From Thalassotalea hakodatensis (GTDB lineage: Bacteria > Pseudomonadota > Gammaproteobacteria > Enterobacterales > Alteromonadaceae), in assembly GCF_030295995.1 (NCBI RefSeq), contig NZ_AP027365.1, positions 124,001-188,000 on the forward strand: a stretch of DNA of 64,000 nucleotides. Direction: 5' to 3'. The notes under the pieces were generated by a model. That model did not search any database. It was not told where the DNA came from and worked only from the letters and a program-made list of their open reading frames with translations. Positions 1 to 10,867 of the stretch are shown piece by piece. Every line of letters starts with the position of its first letter. The stretch's first letter is position 1. Made by a program: the position numbers and the translations under genes.

Positions 1-561
1 GCAGTTTGGAAAAATGAACGTATGCGTGTATCAGGTGGTAGTGCTGCGGGTAGCCAACATTGGGTTGATGTGCACAATTATTCAAGCACTAAAGAGGCAA
101 TTGTTGAGTTAAAAAAGCAAAACATGCAAGTGTTAGTAACTCATTTGTCAGATACTTCGGTTGATTTTCGTGACATTGATTACACAAAGCCAACGGCGAT
201 TATTTTAGGACAAGAAAAGTTTGGCGCATCTGAGCAAGCATTAGCAATGGCCGATCAAGATATTGTTATTCCCATGGTAGGCATGGTGCAATCGTTAAAT
301 GTTTCAGTAGCAAATTCAGTCGTGTTGTATGAAGCGCAAAGGCAACGAAAAGCTGCGGGCTTGTATGATACTCCACGAATTGAAGAAGCCCGTCGTCAAC
401 GCTTTTTGTTTGAGGGGGGGCATCCTATTTTTGCTCAAGCATGTCAACGAAAAGGTTTGCCTTATCCAAACATAGATGAAGAGGGGCAAATTGTTGCGTC
501 AGATGAATGGTGGCAACAAATGCAGATGACCCAAGAAGCGTGGCAACAACTCGACAACTAA
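1..561 (+). CDS. trmH: tRNA (guanosine-2'-O-)-methyltransferase TrmH, 5' end missing
   Basis: A SpoU/TrmH-type enzyme that uses S-adenosylmethionine to methylate the ribose 2'-O of G18 in tRNA. The reading frame is open from base 1 (AVWKNERMR...), so the true start lies before the window and the ATG at 22 is internal. The SPOUT motifs are visible: GQEKFG, then IPMVGMVQSLNVSVA, which form the knotted SAM site. The C-terminal helical extension (RQRFLFEGG, KGLPYPNIDEEG, WWQQM) matches E. coli TrmH closely from memory. It lies 20 bp before recG on the same strand; trmH-recG is the E. coli order downstream of spoT. Identification is secure, and only the N-terminal fifth or so is missing. Confidence 0.95.
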   Translation, partial: AVWKNERMRVSGGSAAGSQHWVDVHNYSSTKEAIVELKKQNMQVLVTHLSDTSVDFRDIDYTKPTAIILGQEKFGASEQALAMADQDIVIPMVGMVQSLNVSVANSVVLYEAQRQRKAAGLYDTPRIEEARRQRFLFEGGHPIFAQACQRKGLPYPNIDEEGQIVASDEWWQQMQMTQEAWQQLDN

Positions 562-581
562 TTCAGTAAAAAGGATTTTCA

Positions 582-2681
582 ATGGCGTCATCCGCAATAG
601 GACTTGGTAACCTCGCTCGTATTGCGGTTTCATCGCTAAAGGGCGTTGGCCCTAGCATGGCAGAAAAACTCGCCAAAATAGGCATTGAGTCAGTGCAAGA
701 CTTATTGTTCCATCTACCTAATCGCTATGAAGATAGAACGCGTATTACGACAATACGCGATTGTTTCCCTGGGGTCTTTACTAATATTATTGGTGAAATT
801 ACCCATAGCCAAGTGGTGCAGGGCCGTCGACGTATGCTGGTAGTATCGGTAAATGATGGTACAGGCGGTGTGAATTTACGGTTTTTCAACTTTACGGCGG
901 CACAAAAAAATAACTTATCTATTGGCCGTGAAATACGCTGCTACGGTGAAATGACCCGTGGCGGGCGTGGCCTTGAAATTATTCACCCAGAATATAAATT
1001 TTTAGAGCAAGATAGCGCACCAACACCGGTAGAAGAAACGCTTACGCCGGTGTACCCTACTACCGATGGGCTTAGACAAATTACCTTACGTAATTTAACT
1101 GACCAGGCTATTGTTCGCTTACAGCGTGGTGATATTGAAGATATTGTCCCTGATGAATTTATTTATGAACCTTATTCGTTAAAGCAAGCCTTAAGTTTTA
1201 TTCATCGGCCAACACCAGATACTTCGGTTATTCAGCTTGAGGAAGGTAAACACCCTGCACAATTACGGCTGATCAAAGAAGAGTTATTAGCACATAATTT
1301 GAGTATGTTAAAGCTTCGACAGTCGGTAGAAAAGTTTCAAGCAGTGCCGTTAACGATTGATAAATCATTGGAAAGGAAGTTTTTAGCTACGCTGCCATTT
1401 TCACCCACTAACGCCCAAGCACGCGTGGTTAAAGAAACACGAGACGACTTAACAAAATCTCAGCCTATGATGCGATTAGTGCAAGGTGATGTTGGTTCAG
1501 GCAAAACATTAGTGGCAGCTTTAGCCGCTTTAACGGCGATAGGAAAAGGCTTTCAAGTGGCGTTAATGGCGCCAACTGAAATACTCGCTGAGCAACATGC
1601 GATCAATTTTCAGAAATGGTTTCAGCCCTTAGACATTGCCGTTAGTTGGTTAGCAGGAAAAACAAAAGCAAAAGCACGTCGAGAAGCATTAGCGCATATT
1701 GCTGATGGTAGCGCGCAAATGGTGGTTGGCACGCATGCTTTGTTTCAAGATGACGTGGTCTTTAATCAGCTCGCGCTGATTATTATTGATGAACAACATC
1801 GTTTTGGCGTACACCAGCGACTATCGCTTCGTGAAAAAGGTGCCTTTGATGGTCATTATCCGCATCAATTAATTATGACAGCAACACCTATTCCAAGAAC
1901 GCTTGCGATGACAGCCTATGCTGACTTAGATACGTCAGTCATCGATGAATTACCACCAGGCAGAACGCCAATTACCACGGTAGCGTTACCTGATAGTCGC
2001 CGAGATGATGTAATAGAGCGTATTCATCAGGCATGTATTGGTGAAAACAGACAAGCTTATTGGGTGTGTACCTTGATTGAAGAATCAGAAGTACTGCAAT
2101 GCCAGGCGGCTGAAGATACGGCTATTTATATACAAGAACATTTACCTGAATTACGCGTTGGTTTAGTACATGGCCGGATGAAAGCGCAAGAAAAACAAAC
2201 GGTGATGGAAGCTTTCAAAGCTGGAGACGTTAACTTATTAGTGGCAACAACCGTTATTGAAGTTGGCGTTGATGTACCCAATGCAAGCTTGATGGTGATT
2301 GAAAACCCAGAACGTTTAGGTTTAGCGCAACTGCATCAATTAAGAGGACGTGTAGGCCGAGGTTCTGTGGCCTCTCACTGCGTGTTAATGTATAAAAGCC
2401 CACTATCAAAAACGGCTACTAAACGATTAGCCGTGTTACGAGAAAGTAATGATGGTTTCGTGATTGCGCAAAAAGACTTAGAAATACGTGGTCCTGGTGA
2501 ATTACTAGGAACAAAGCAAACAGGGTTAGCGGATTTAAAAATTGCTGATTTAATGCGAGACGCAGACCTTATTCCTCAAGTGCAGCAACATGCATATTTA
2601 TTGTGGCAACAATCACCTGATAAAGCGATGGCGTTAATCGACCGTTGGCTCGGCAGTCGCGAACATTATTCTAATGCGTGA
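582..2681 (+). CDS. recG: ATP-dependent DNA helicase RecG
   Basis: RecG is the superfamily 2 helicase that remodels stalled forks and branch-migrates Holliday junctions. The 699 residues match the usual length of about 690. The N-terminal wedge/OB region (about 1-160) includes SLKGVGPSMAEKLAKIGI, a helix-hairpin-helix-like start. Walker A GDVGSGKT is at residues 302-309 and the DEQH box at 403-406, followed by TATPIPRT. The C-terminal helicase lobe carries ATTVIEVGVDVP and the QLRGRVGRG motif. The ATG at 582 follows an AAAAAGGA ribosome-binding site. It is probably cotranscribed with trmH, 20 bp upstream. Nothing is unusual. Confidence 0.98.
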   Translation: MASSAIGLGNLARIAVSSLKGVGPSMAEKLAKIGIESVQDLLFHLPNRYEDRTRITTIRDCFPGVFTNIIGEITHSQVVQGRRRMLVVSVNDGTGGVNLRFFNFTAAQKNNLSIGREIRCYGEMTRGGRGLEIIHPEYKFLEQDSAPTPVEETLTPVYPTTDGLRQITLRNLTDQAIVRLQRGDIEDIVPDEFIYEPYSLKQALSFIHRPTPDTSVIQLEEGKHPAQLRLIKEELLAHNLSMLKLRQSVEKFQAVPLTIDKSLERKFLATLPFSPTNAQARVVKETRDDLTKSQPMMRLVQGDVGSGKTLVAALAALTAIGKGFQVALMAPTEILAEQHAINFQKWFQPLDIAVSWLAGKTKAKARREALAHIADGSAQMVVGTHALFQDDVVFNQLALIIIDEQHRFGVHQRLSLREKGAFDGHYPHQLIMTATPIPRTLAMTAYADLDTSVIDELPPGRTPITTVALPDSRRDDVIERIHQACIGENRQAYWVCTLIEESEVLQCQAAEDTAIYIQEHLPELRVGLVHGRMKAQEKQTVMEAFKAGDVNLLVATTVIEVGVDVPNASLMVIENPERLGLAQLHQLRGRVGRGSVASHCVLMYKSPLSKTATKRLAVLRESNDGFVIAQKDLEIRGPGELLGTKQTGLADLKIADLMRDADLIPQVQQHAYLLWQQSPDKAMALIDRWLGSREHYSNA

Positions 2682-2798
2682 TAACGATGATTTGCCTTTG
2701 TTGTTAATAAACACGAAATACATGAGATAAACTTTGATTTGTATGAAAATAAATTTCACTACAAATAATTTTAATAGCCTTGCAGACGGAAAAATCAA

Positions 2799-3881
2799 AT
2801 GGATGTAAATCCCCGTTTTTATGAGATTGACCTTTATCGTTTTTTAGCCGCTACTGGTGTGGTTATTTTTCATTATACCTACACTGCCTTTATGGAAGGT
2901 TATGCGCCTATCGCTAATTTTCCTGAATTAAGAGAAGTAACGCGCTACTTTTACATGGGCATTAATTTCTTTTTTGTGATCTCTGGTTTCGTCATCTTTA
3001 TGAGTGTTGCTGACGGCAGTGTGAGAAAGTTTCTCATTTCACGTTTTGTACGATTATATCCAGCCTATTGGGCTGCACTTATTATGACCAGTATCGCGAC
3101 AGTATATTTTGGTGGTGAGGTATTTTCTATCAATTGGCCACAGTTCTGGGCCAATGCAACCATGATTAATGAAACAATGGACTATAAGCCAATAGACGGC
3201 GCATACTGGACATTGTATATCGAATTAAAGTTCTATCTATTTATGCTGTTTATTCTAGCAACAGGTGTAATGAAGTACTTTCAATCTATTATTGCACTCG
3301 TATTAGTCGGCTCGACAGTTGCGTTATTTTTTCCTTGGGCTGTTAATATCAATATGTTTACGGCAATGTTTCCCCATTGGAGTGGTTATTTCGCTGCAGG
3401 CTGTATTTTTTATCTCATTCGTCGTGATGGCATTAACTTCTATCGCACTTTACTGTTGGCACTTGCCTATTTTTATATCATTAAGCAATCAACATTGTTT
3501 GGGGGACTTATGGGGCAATGGTTCAGTATTACTTTTGACTTGATGGTAATCGTTTGGATTAATAGTGCATTCTTTGCTTTGTTGATGGTGACAGCCTTAG
3601 TGAAAGAGAACCCTCTGCGCAAAGCCTGGTGTTACTATTTAGGGATTTTTACTTATCCTATCTATTTAGTACATCAACATATAGGTTACATGGCGTTTAA
3701 TTATTTTGGTACTGAGAACAATATAACCTGGTTAGTTGTTTTGACCGTTTTAGTCATGGCAATACTTGCGTGGTTAGTACATCAATTAGTAGAAGTAGAA
3801 ATAGGAAAGCGCTTGTCTGTGATCTTGAAACGTAAATGGTTAACGAATACAGATAAAGCGGTAGATTGTCAGACAGGGTAA
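2799..3881 (+). CDS. acyltransferase 3 family membrane protein
   Basis: A 360-residue polytopic inner-membrane protein of the acyltransferase 3 family (OafA/ExoZ-like), which moves acyl groups onto sugars of O-antigen, exopolysaccharide or glucans. The start is typical of the family: EIDLYRFLAATGVVIFHY carries the early conserved Arg and the His in the first membrane segment, and FFFVISGFVIF follows. RFVRLYPAYW is the second family motif. About ten hydrophobic segments follow, ending in a basic tail. Unlike OafA it has no C-terminal SGNH domain. It stands alone between recG and ubiE, so the substrate cannot be inferred from its neighbours. Confidence 0.85.
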   Translation: MDVNPRFYEIDLYRFLAATGVVIFHYTYTAFMEGYAPIANFPELREVTRYFYMGINFFFVISGFVIFMSVADGSVRKFLISRFVRLYPAYWAALIMTSIATVYFGGEVFSINWPQFWANATMINETMDYKPIDGAYWTLYIELKFYLFMLFILATGVMKYFQSIIALVLVGSTVALFFPWAVNINMFTAMFPHWSGYFAAGCIFYLIRRDGINFYRTLLLALAYFYIIKQSTLFGGLMGQWFSITFDLMVIVWINSAFFALLMVTALVKENPLRKAWCYYLGIFTYPIYLVHQHIGYMAFNYFGTENNITWLVVLTVLVMAILAWLVHQLVEVEIGKRLSVILKRKWLTNTDKAVDCQTG

Positions 3882-3956
3882 TAAATGGGTATTAATTATT
3901 ACCACAAACTGCGCTAAACTAGCAGCACTTTTATTATTCAACCATTGAACGTTACC

Positions 3957-4733
3957 ATGAGTGAAGAAAAACAACCCGTTGATGAGCAAAATGCTTCATC
4001 AACACATTTTGGGTATCAAACCGTAGATACCGAAGTAAAAGAGTCTAAAGTTGCCGGCGTCTTTCACTCTGTTGCACAACAATACGATGTGATGAACGAT
4101 TTAATGTCATTTGGCATTCATCGATTATGGAAACGATTCACTATTGACGCTAGTGGTGTAAGGCCAGGTAACAACGTACTTGATTTAGCTGGTGGAACAG
4201 GTGACTTAACCGCGAAATTTTCAAAACTTGTCGGCCGAGAAGGTCGTGTTATATTGGCTGATATTAACAGCTCCATGCTCAATGTTGGCCGTGATAAATT
4301 GCGTGATAAAGGCTTAGTGCAAAATATTGAATATGTACAAGCTAACGCCGAATACTTGCCATTTGAAGACAATACCTTTGACATCATTACTATCGCTTTT
4401 GGTTTGCGTAACGTTACTCATAAAGATCGAGCATTACGCTCTATGTACCGTGTGTTAAAACCGGGTGGCCGTTTACTGGTATTAGAGTTTTCAAAACCTG
4501 AACATGAGATCATGAATAAAGCATACGATTTTTATTCGTTTAATATATTGCCTAAAATGGGTGAGTTAATTGCGAAAGATGGTGATAGTTATCAATATTT
4601 AGCGGAATCGATTCGTATGCATCCCGATCAAGAAACTTTAAAGCAAATGATGGACGCTGCCGGTTTTGAGCAAACCAGTTATAAAAATTTAACCGACGGT
4701 ATTGTCGCACTACACAAAGGTTTTAAGTTTTAA
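3957..4733 (+). CDS. ubiE: ubiquinone/menaquinone biosynthesis C-methyltransferase UbiE
   Basis: A class I SAM-dependent methyltransferase that C-methylates the benzoquinol ring in ubiquinone synthesis, and demethylmenaquinol in menaquinone synthesis. The SAM-binding glycine-rich loop [10 protein letters not shown] is at residues 75-84. [14 protein letters not shown] and [14 protein letters not shown] follow, and both are UbiE signatures. The ATG at 3957 is preferred over the in-frame TTG at 3945 because the protein then begins MSEEKQ. The gene is followed after 5 bp by ubiJ, which overlaps ubiB: a ubiE-ubiJ-ubiB operon, as in E. coli. The 258-residue length is normal. Confidence 0.97.
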   Translation: MSEEKQPVDEQNASSTHFGYQTVDTEVKESKVAGVFHSVAQQYDVMNDLMSFGIHRLWKRFTIDASGVRPGNNVLDLAGGTGDLTAKFSKLVGREGRVILADINSSMLNVGRDKLRDKGLVQNIEYVQANAEYLPFEDNTFDIITIAFGLRNVTHKDRALRSMYRVLKPGGRLLVLEFSKPEHEIMNKAYDFYSFNILPKMGELIAKDGDSYQYLAESIRMHPDQETLKQMMDAAGFEQTSYKNLTDGIVALHKGFKF

Positions 4734-4738
4734 TTCGC

Positions 4739-5380
4739 ATGTCTACTATTATGCATCATCAAATGTTGTGCGGCTTTATTGAAAAAGTGGTTAACGCACT
4801 CCTTAGCATGAACTTATCTAGTAACGCATCGCTTGTAGCGCTAGAACAAAAAAACCTTGTGGTCTCGTTAGCTGAGCTTAATTTTCCATTATCGTTAACG
4901 GTTAGTGATAAACAACTCCTTGTCACTTGCATTACTGAGCGCAGTGATTGTCAAATTGATACGAGCCTTGCAACACTGAAAACACTAAAAGAAGAGCAGC
5001 AACTTACCGAGTTAATTAAACAAGATAAATTGAATATTGTTGGTGATGTTAAAGTCGCACAGCAATTTTCTGATGTTTTTCAACAGTTAGACATAGATTG
5101 GCAGTCAGAAATAGCAAACTATATAGGTGATGTGCCTACATACAAGTTAGGACGGTTTCATCAATGGCTTTTGGCTAAAGTGATATTTGCTAAACAGCAA
5201 GTTTCAGCTGATGCGAGCGAATGGTTATTACATGAAAAGCGTGTATTAGTGTCAAACGGTGAACTTCAGCAATTCTATGGTCAAATTCAACAGGCTCAGC
5301 AAGCGGTTCAACAAATAGAACAACGTATTTCACAACTGGATGATGCGATTAACGCATCACATCAGGAGTCATTGTCTTGA
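4739..5380 (+). CDS. ubiJ: ubiquinone biosynthesis accessory factor UbiJ (SCP2 domain)
   Basis: UbiJ is a lipid-binding accessory factor of the aerobic ubiquinone pathway; with UbiK it supports the cytosolic Ubi complex. The 213 residues show the expected pattern: an N-terminal SCP2-like sterol-carrier fold (about residues 15-115) and a C-terminal helix rich in Gln (about 175-205), likely a coiled coil for UbiK binding. Sequence conservation in this family is low, so the call leans on length, layout and strict placement between ubiE and ubiB. It starts 5 bp after ubiE, and its TGA overlaps the TTG start of ubiB. Confidence 0.9.
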   Translation: MSTIMHHQMLCGFIEKVVNALLSMNLSSNASLVALEQKNLVVSLAELNFPLSLTVSDKQLLVTCITERSDCQIDTSLATLKTLKEEQQLTELIKQDKLNIVGDVKVAQQFSDVFQQLDIDWQSEIANYIGDVPTYKLGRFHQWLLAKVIFAKQQVSADASEWLLHEKRVLVSNGELQQFYGQIQQAQQAVQQIEQRISQLDDAINASHQESLS

Positions 5381-6945
5381 AGAGTACACGACGGTTATAT
5401 CGAATTACCGCAACGTTTTTCCACTACGGTTTAGATGAATTGATCCCACCGAAGTTGATCCCTTGGTATGTCAAAATAATGCGTTGGTCACTGTTTTGGC
5501 TTCGCAATAAGCATAAAGAAAAACCAAGAGCTGTTCGGTTTCGATTAGCGATCGAATCGTTAGGCCCCGTGTTTATTAAGTTTGGTCAAATGCTTTCTAC
5601 CAGACGTGATTTACTACCCGATGACTTTGCAAATGAGTTAGCCTTATTACAAGATCAAGTACCGGCTTTTGATGGCGAATATGCTAGAAAAGTGATTATC
5701 AATGCGGTAGGCAAAGAGGTATTTGAGCAGTCATTTTCCCACTTTGAAACCCTGCCTTTAGCCTCAGCCTCCATCGCCCAAGTACATACCGCAACATTGT
5801 TACAAGATGGTCAACAACAGAATGTGGTGATCAAAGTATTGCGCCCGGGCATAGATAAAATTATCAAAGCTGATGTGAGCATGATGGCGAAGCTGGCTAA
5901 GGTTGTGTCAAGGTGGCTGCCTGATGGTAAACGATTAAGACCAACAGAAGTCGTAGCTGAATATAAGAAAACAATTTTAGATGAGCTTGATTTACAACGA
6001 GAGTCGGCAAATGCGATTCAATTAAAACGCAATTTTAGTTTAGGCAGAGAAAACGACCATATTCTGTATGTACCTGAGGTTTATAGCCAATTTTGTCATA
6101 AAAATGTACTGGTAATGGAGCGTATCTACGGCGTAAGTGTCGGTGAGGTGGAAACGCTTACTGGCCTTGGCGTAGATATGAAACTGTTAGCTGAACGTGG
6201 CTTAGACGTATTTTTTACGCAAGTATATCGTGATAGTTTCTTTCACGCTGATATGCATCCGGGTAATGTTTTTGTTGATGCAACCGATCCTGCAAACCCT
6301 ACTTGGATCGCAATAGATTGTGGCATCGTTGGTACGTTAAACCGTGAAGATAAACGCTATTTAGCAGAGAATTTTGTTGCATTTTTTAATCGAGATTATC
6401 GTAAAGTAGCGCAGCTACATGTCGATTCAGGGTGGGTGCCGCCACAAACAAGTGTTGATGAATTTGAATTCGCTATACGTACAGTATGTGAGCCTATTTT
6501 TAATAAACCATTGGCTGAAATATCATTTGGCCAAGTGTTGGTAAACCTGTTTAATACCGCGCGGCGCTTTAATATGGAAGTGCAGCCTCAGTTGGTGTTA
6601 TTACAAAAAACCTTGTTATATGTTGAAGGGTTAGGGCGTCAGTTATACCCGCAATTAGACTTATGGCAAACCGCAAAACCCTTCCTGGAAAACTGGGTAA
6701 AGGAACAAATGGGCGTTAAAGCGGTTTTTGCCAAAGTGAAAGAAAATTTACCTTTTTGGAATGAAAAACTACCTGAAATGCCTGATTTGGTTTATCAGTA
6801 TTTAAAAGAGGGTAAACACGCGCAACTACAACAGGTTGAATTGTTAAAGCACATTAAACAACAACAACGAAAAAGCAATCATATTTTAGTTTATGCAGTT
6901 ATTGCCAGTAGTCTAATTATCAGCTGCGCCATTGTGTTTGGCTGA
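5377..6945 (+). CDS. ubiB: ubiquinone biosynthesis regulatory protein kinase-like UbiB
   Basis: UbiB is an atypical kinase-like ATPase (ABC1/ADCK family) needed for ubiquinone synthesis at the inner membrane. The KxGQ motif is at residues 68-72 (KFGQM). The alanine-rich nucleotide loop is [10 protein letters not shown]. The catalytic region HADMHPGN is at 290-297, followed by [10 protein letters not shown] with the metal-binding Asp. The C terminus is a hydrophobic anchor (about residues 499-521). The start is TTG at 5377, overlapping the ubiJ stop as TTGA. This unusual start is supported by an AGGAG site 9 bp upstream and by the sequence KSTRRLYRI. The 522-residue length is slightly below the usual 545. 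Confidence 0.96.
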   Translation: MKSTRRLYRITATFFHYGLDELIPPKLIPWYVKIMRWSLFWLRNKHKEKPRAVRFRLAIESLGPVFIKFGQMLSTRRDLLPDDFANELALLQDQVPAFDGEYARKVIINAVGKEVFEQSFSHFETLPLASASIAQVHTATLLQDGQQQNVVIKVLRPGIDKIIKADVSMMAKLAKVVSRWLPDGKRLRPTEVVAEYKKTILDELDLQRESANAIQLKRNFSLGRENDHILYVPEVYSQFCHKNVLVMERIYGVSVGEVETLTGLGVDMKLLAERGLDVFFTQVYRDSFFHADMHPGNVFVDATDPANPTWIAIDCGIVGTLNREDKRYLAENFVAFFNRDYRKVAQLHVDSGWVPPQTSVDEFEFAIRTVCEPIFNKPLAEISFGQVLVNLFNTARRFNMEVQPQLVLLQKTLLYVEGLGRQLYPQLDLWQTAKPFLENWVKEQMGVKAVFAKVKENLPFWNEKLPEMPDLVYQYLKEGKHAQLQQVELLKHIKQQQRKSNHILVYAVIASSLIISCAIVFG

Positions 6946-7026
6946 TAAGCTGACAGGGTTTTCTGAGTAAGGTAAAGTAACGTGCAAAGCGCTGATTAAC
7001 CACCATCTGTTCTAAGTGATATATAC

Positions 7027-8934
7027 ATGCAACATTCTAATAATAAATCATTGCCTACGTTAATTGCTGGCCCAATTTTAAGGCATGTATCTTCTACAGA
7101 AGTCACGCTTTGGTTGGTAACATCTACACCGAGTTGTTTGTCATTATCGTTATTTACCGAGACTGAACAAGTATTTGAACAACAATTAACGCAAGAGCAA
7201 CACCAAACGATTGATATTGGTAAGCATGCCTATATACACCTAGTGACGTTAACAGATGTAGCGCTTAAAACTGAACAAAACTATTATTATGACTTTACTT
7301 TTCATTATCAAACGCAGAACGAAAAACTCAGTGAAATAGCACCCGCGTTATTATATCAATCGCAGCAATATTGTAGCTTTACTGTACCTGATAAAGTAGA
7401 GCGTATGCTACATGGCTCATGCCGTAAACCGCACTTTCCTTCAGATGATGGATTAGCGCAAGTAGACGCGGTGATTGAGCAAACAATTTCAACACCAACA
7501 GAACGACCTGCATTACTCATGATGTCAGGCGATCAGGTGTATGCTGATGATGTGGCAGGTCCAATGCTATCGGCAATACATCAGGTCATAGCTTTGCTTG
7601 GCTTATATGATGAAACATGGCAAGGGGCAGTGATTAACCACAGTCAGCAACTGTATGACAGTGAGTTCTGTTATTATCATCGTGAACGTTTACTGCCTCA
7701 TACGCGAGCCAATGAAGCACTTTATGATAAGTTTTTTGCTGCAAGTAAAAAGCCCATTTTTACCTCGGTGAATGCTAAGAATCACTTAGTCACCTTAGCT
7801 GAATGTTTTGCGATGTATTTATTGGTTTGGTCGTCGGCAATGTGGCGCTTAGTGGAATTTAATACGCCTGACTTATCAGCTGACGATTTAGCAAAGTTTA
7901 CCCAAGAACAGCAAGTACTCACTGGTTTTCAACAAACATTACCACAAGTGGCTAGGGCACTAGCTCATATTCCAACGTATATGATTTTTGATGATCATGA
8001 TATTACTGATGATTGGAATTTAACCCGTGGCTGGGAAGAAGCGGCATACGGTCATCCTTTTTCTAAGCGAATTATTGGAAACTCATTAATCGCCTATTGG
8101 TTGTGCCAAGGTTGGGGGAATGCACCGAAAAAATTTACCGCGTTAAATAAAGAGGCAAATAAATATTTTGCTCAGGGATACTTACAACTCGACGAACTGG
8201 TTGAACGCGTGCTTGATTGGCAAGACTGGCACTATAGTTTACAAACTACACCCAAAATAGTGGTGTTAGATACTCGTACGCAACGTTGGCGTTCAGAAAG
8301 CCGCTCTTCTAAACCTTCTGGTTTAATGGATTGGGAGGCTTTGTCAGAAATGCAACAAGAGCTCATTAATGAGCCTCAAGTTATACTCGTGTCAGCAGCA
8401 CCAATATACGGCGTCAAGATGATTGAAACTATTCAACGTATTTTTACGTTTTTTGGTCAACCGTTAATGGTTGACGCAGAAAACTGGATGGCACATAAAG
8501 GCACTGCTAATGTCATGCTAAATATTTTTAGGCATGTTAAAACACCGCCGGAGTTTATTATTTTATCTGGCGATGTACATTATTCGTTTGTTTATGATGT
8601 TAGCCATCGTTTTCAGCGTAGCCAATCTAAAATTGTACAAATAACCAGTAGCGGTATTAAGAATAAGTTTCCTGATAAGTTATTAAATGCCTTAGATAGA
8701 TTAAACCGTGCTTTATATGGACCATATTCGCCGCTTAACTGGTTTACTAAGCGACGGAATATGAAAGTGAGAGTGCGTAAACCAAGTAACAGTAAAAAAG
8801 GGCTCACTTTAGTCAATGCGAGTGGCATAGGTGAAATACGATTAACACATGATGAACATATTGTTCAGGTAAATACGTTAACTGCATCAGGAGAAGCGAT
8901 TCATTTTACCGTTGACAAAGATGAAGCATCGTAA
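7027..8934 (+). CDS. PhoD-like metallophosphatase (alkaline phosphatase D family)
   Basis: A 635-residue metallophosphoesterase of the PhoD/alkaline phosphatase D type, which usually hydrolyses phosphate mono- or diesters. The metal-binding motifs are present in order: GSCRKP, GDQVYADD (from residue 168), FDDHD (321-325) and SGDVH (514-518). A beta-rich N-terminal region (about 1-110) precedes them, as in PhoD proteins. I see no signal peptide or Tat motif, so a cytoplasmic location is likely, unlike Bacillus PhoD. The gene stands alone 81 bp after ubiB. A hairpin at 8963-8991 separates it from the convergent DUF885 gene. The substrate is unknown. Confidence 0.85.
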   Translation: MQHSNNKSLPTLIAGPILRHVSSTEVTLWLVTSTPSCLSLSLFTETEQVFEQQLTQEQHQTIDIGKHAYIHLVTLTDVALKTEQNYYYDFTFHYQTQNEKLSEIAPALLYQSQQYCSFTVPDKVERMLHGSCRKPHFPSDDGLAQVDAVIEQTISTPTERPALLMMSGDQVYADDVAGPMLSAIHQVIALLGLYDETWQGAVINHSQQLYDSEFCYYHRERLLPHTRANEALYDKFFAASKKPIFTSVNAKNHLVTLAECFAMYLLVWSSAMWRLVEFNTPDLSADDLAKFTQEQQVLTGFQQTLPQVARALAHIPTYMIFDDHDITDDWNLTRGWEEAAYGHPFSKRIIGNSLIAYWLCQGWGNAPKKFTALNKEANKYFAQGYLQLDELVERVLDWQDWHYSLQTTPKIVVLDTRTQRWRSESRSSKPSGLMDWEALSEMQQELINEPQVILVSAAPIYGVKMIETIQRIFTFFGQPLMVDAENWMAHKGTANVMLNIFRHVKTPPEFIILSGDVHYSFVYDVSHRFQRSQSKIVQITSSGIKNKFPDKLLNALDRLNRALYGPYSPLNWFTKRRNMKVRVRKPSNSKKGLTLVNASGIGEIRLTHDEHIVQVNTLTASGEAIHFTVDKDEAS

Positions 8935-8962
8935 GCTTCTTTAAGTTAAGCAATTCTTATGC

Positions 8963-8991
8963 GAGCATATTCGCCGTAACGAAATATGCTC
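8963..8991. terminator. stem-loop between convergent genes
   Basis: GAGCATATT at 8963-8971 pairs with AATATGCTC at 8983-8991. It sits between the converging ends of the PhoD-like gene and the DUF885 gene, where a shared terminator is expected. Neither side has a strong T tract, so the assignment is tentative. Confidence 0.45.
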
Positions 8992-9001
8992 ATCAACATA
9001 T

Positions 9002-10747
9002 TTAAGCACTTTGTTTTTGTTGGTTAATCCAGTCTATTGTTAATTCTTCAAGTAGTGCCATCGGCAAGCTACCATTCTTTAACAGTTGATCATGAAAAGC
9101 GCGAATATCGAATTTATCGCCAAGTGTTTGCTCTGCTAATGCACGTAATTCACGGATTTTAATTTCACCAATTTTGTAAGCGAGAGCTTGAGCTGGCCAG
9201 CTGATATAACGATCAATTTGGGCGATTACATCTGCCATACTTAACGCCGTATTCTCAGCTAAATAATCGATGGCTTGTTGTCTGCTCCAGCCTTTAGCAT
9301 GCATTCCTGTATCTACTACTAATCGACAGGCACGCCACGCTTCATAGGTTAAACGGCCAAAATCACTGTATGGGTCTTGGTAAAAGCCTATTTCTTTGCC
9401 GAGGCGCTCTGAATACAACCCCCAGCCTTCACCATAAGCTGCATGATAGAGGGTTTTACGAAATTCAGGCATATCGACTTCTTGTGCAATCGCACTTTGT
9501 AAATGATGTCCAGGTTCAGCTTCATGAAAGGTCAACGCTTCAAGCGTGTAAAGTGGCTGGCTTTTTAAGTTTTTAGTGTCAATAAAGTAAGTGCCTGACG
9601 TTGTGCCACTACCATCTGAGGCAACATAATAAGCTCCGCCGTTTGGTGCTGGCTTAATATCAAACGTTTGACGTGGTAGCACCGAAAACCATTTTGGCAG
9701 TTGAGCTGCCATTTTACGGGTGATATAACTGGCTTTTTCGATTAAATCTCGTTCTGTATCAGTATAAAATTTTTCGTCTGTTCTCAAATAGGCAATAAAG
9801 TCTTTAAAACTGCCATCAAAACTCACTTGTGAAATAATTGTCTCCATTTCAGCACGAATACGTTTAACTTCATCTAAACCAAGTTGATGAATATCATCCG
9901 CTTTCATGTTAGTTGTGGTATAAAATTCAATTAAATATTGATAGTAATCTTTACCACCAGGTAAATCACTAATACCGACGGTTTTACGACAGTTTGCCAT
10001 GTATTGATTAATAAAAAACTGATGGAATTTCTTATATTCAGGGATGACTTTTTCAGTAATGAGTTGGCTCGTTTTTTTGGTAAAATAAGCCTTGTCTTGT
10101 GCTGAAAATGAAGCAGGCATGTTCGTTATTGGCCCATAAAAAACACTGTCTTTCGCTTGCTCAACAACATGTTTACTGATCGATTGGTCATAACCTTCAA
10201 AAGATTGGCAATAATGCACGTGACCTTGCTTAATTGCTTGGGTGAGAGTGTTAATATGTTCTTGATTGTAAAGTGGAAAATCAGCAAGGCTAATTAAATA
10301 CTGTTGATAATCTTCCTTGGTTAAGAAGGACATGTTTGCTGGCGCACCTGCGAAATAACTGTGGAACCCTGAGTAATAATTTAACGGATAAAAATGATCA
10401 AGTTGTTGATAACTTTTGGCTTCTGTTTGGCGTTCATACTCAAAGAGTCGATAGGTCACTTGCTCGTCAGAAGTTAAGGCGTCTTGGTCAATTTTAGCTA
10501 AACGTTTCAGCAATTGTGCGTTATATTTTTCACGGCGATCTCTGTCCGCTTTCGACATTTCAGGCAATTTGCCATTCATGCGGAATGCGTCAGGATCTTT
10601 TCTGAAGAAAATTTGTTCTTGGTTTGCTGTTTTCCAATGGTCGTTGAGTAGTTGCGTAAAGGATTGAGAGGCAGTTTGTGCTGTTGCCGTGACACTTATG
10701 CCAAAGGCGATTACACTTGCAACAACAAGTTTATTTTTATTATTCAT
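9002..10747 (-). CDS. DUF885 family secreted metallopeptidase-like protein
   Basis: A DUF885 protein, a family of predicted zinc peptidases related to carboxypeptidase-like gluzincins. Counting from the chosen ATG, HEAEPGHH is at residues 408-415, giving an HExxxGH metal site. YGEGWGLYSERLG follows about 30 residues later and supplies the second Glu region. The ATG at 10747 is chosen over the in-frame start at 10774: it follows AGGATAATAAG and begins a signal peptide (MNNKNKLVVASVIAFGISVTATAQ region), so export is expected. Length is 581 residues. It is a single gene, convergent with the PhoD-like gene and divergent from the small membrane protein gene at 10868. Confidence 0.85.
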   Translation of the reverse strand: MNNKNKLVVASVIAFGISVTATAQTASQSFTQLLNDHWKTANQEQIFFRKDPDAFRMNGKLPEMSKADRDRREKYNAQLLKRLAKIDQDALTSDEQVTYRLFEYERQTEAKSYQQLDHFYPLNYYSGFHSYFAGAPANMSFLTKEDYQQYLISLADFPLYNQEHINTLTQAIKQGHVHYCQSFEGYDQSISKHVVEQAKDSVFYGPITNMPASFSAQDKAYFTKKTSQLITEKVIPEYKKFHQFFINQYMANCRKTVGISDLPGGKDYYQYLIEFYTTTNMKADDIHQLGLDEVKRIRAEMETIISQVSFDGSFKDFIAYLRTDEKFYTDTERDLIEKASYITRKMAAQLPKWFSVLPRQTFDIKPAPNGGAYYVASDGSGTTSGTYFIDTKNLKSQPLYTLEALTFHEAEPGHHLQSAIAQEVDMPEFRKTLYHAAYGEGWGLYSERLGKEIGFYQDPYSDFGRLTYEAWRACRLVVDTGMHAKGWSRQQAIDYLAENTALSMADVIAQIDRYISWPAQALAYKIGEIKIRELRALAEQTLGDKFDIRAFHDQLLKNGSLPMALLEELTIDWINQQKQSA

Positions 10748-10867
10748 CTTATTATCCTGATTAATAGGTATCACGATGGATTATAAAGCATATAGTACCA
10801 AGGTATAATAAGCAGCATTAATTGGCGATAACAACTTGAAATTTGCAAGTTTACATAAAGGGGCATT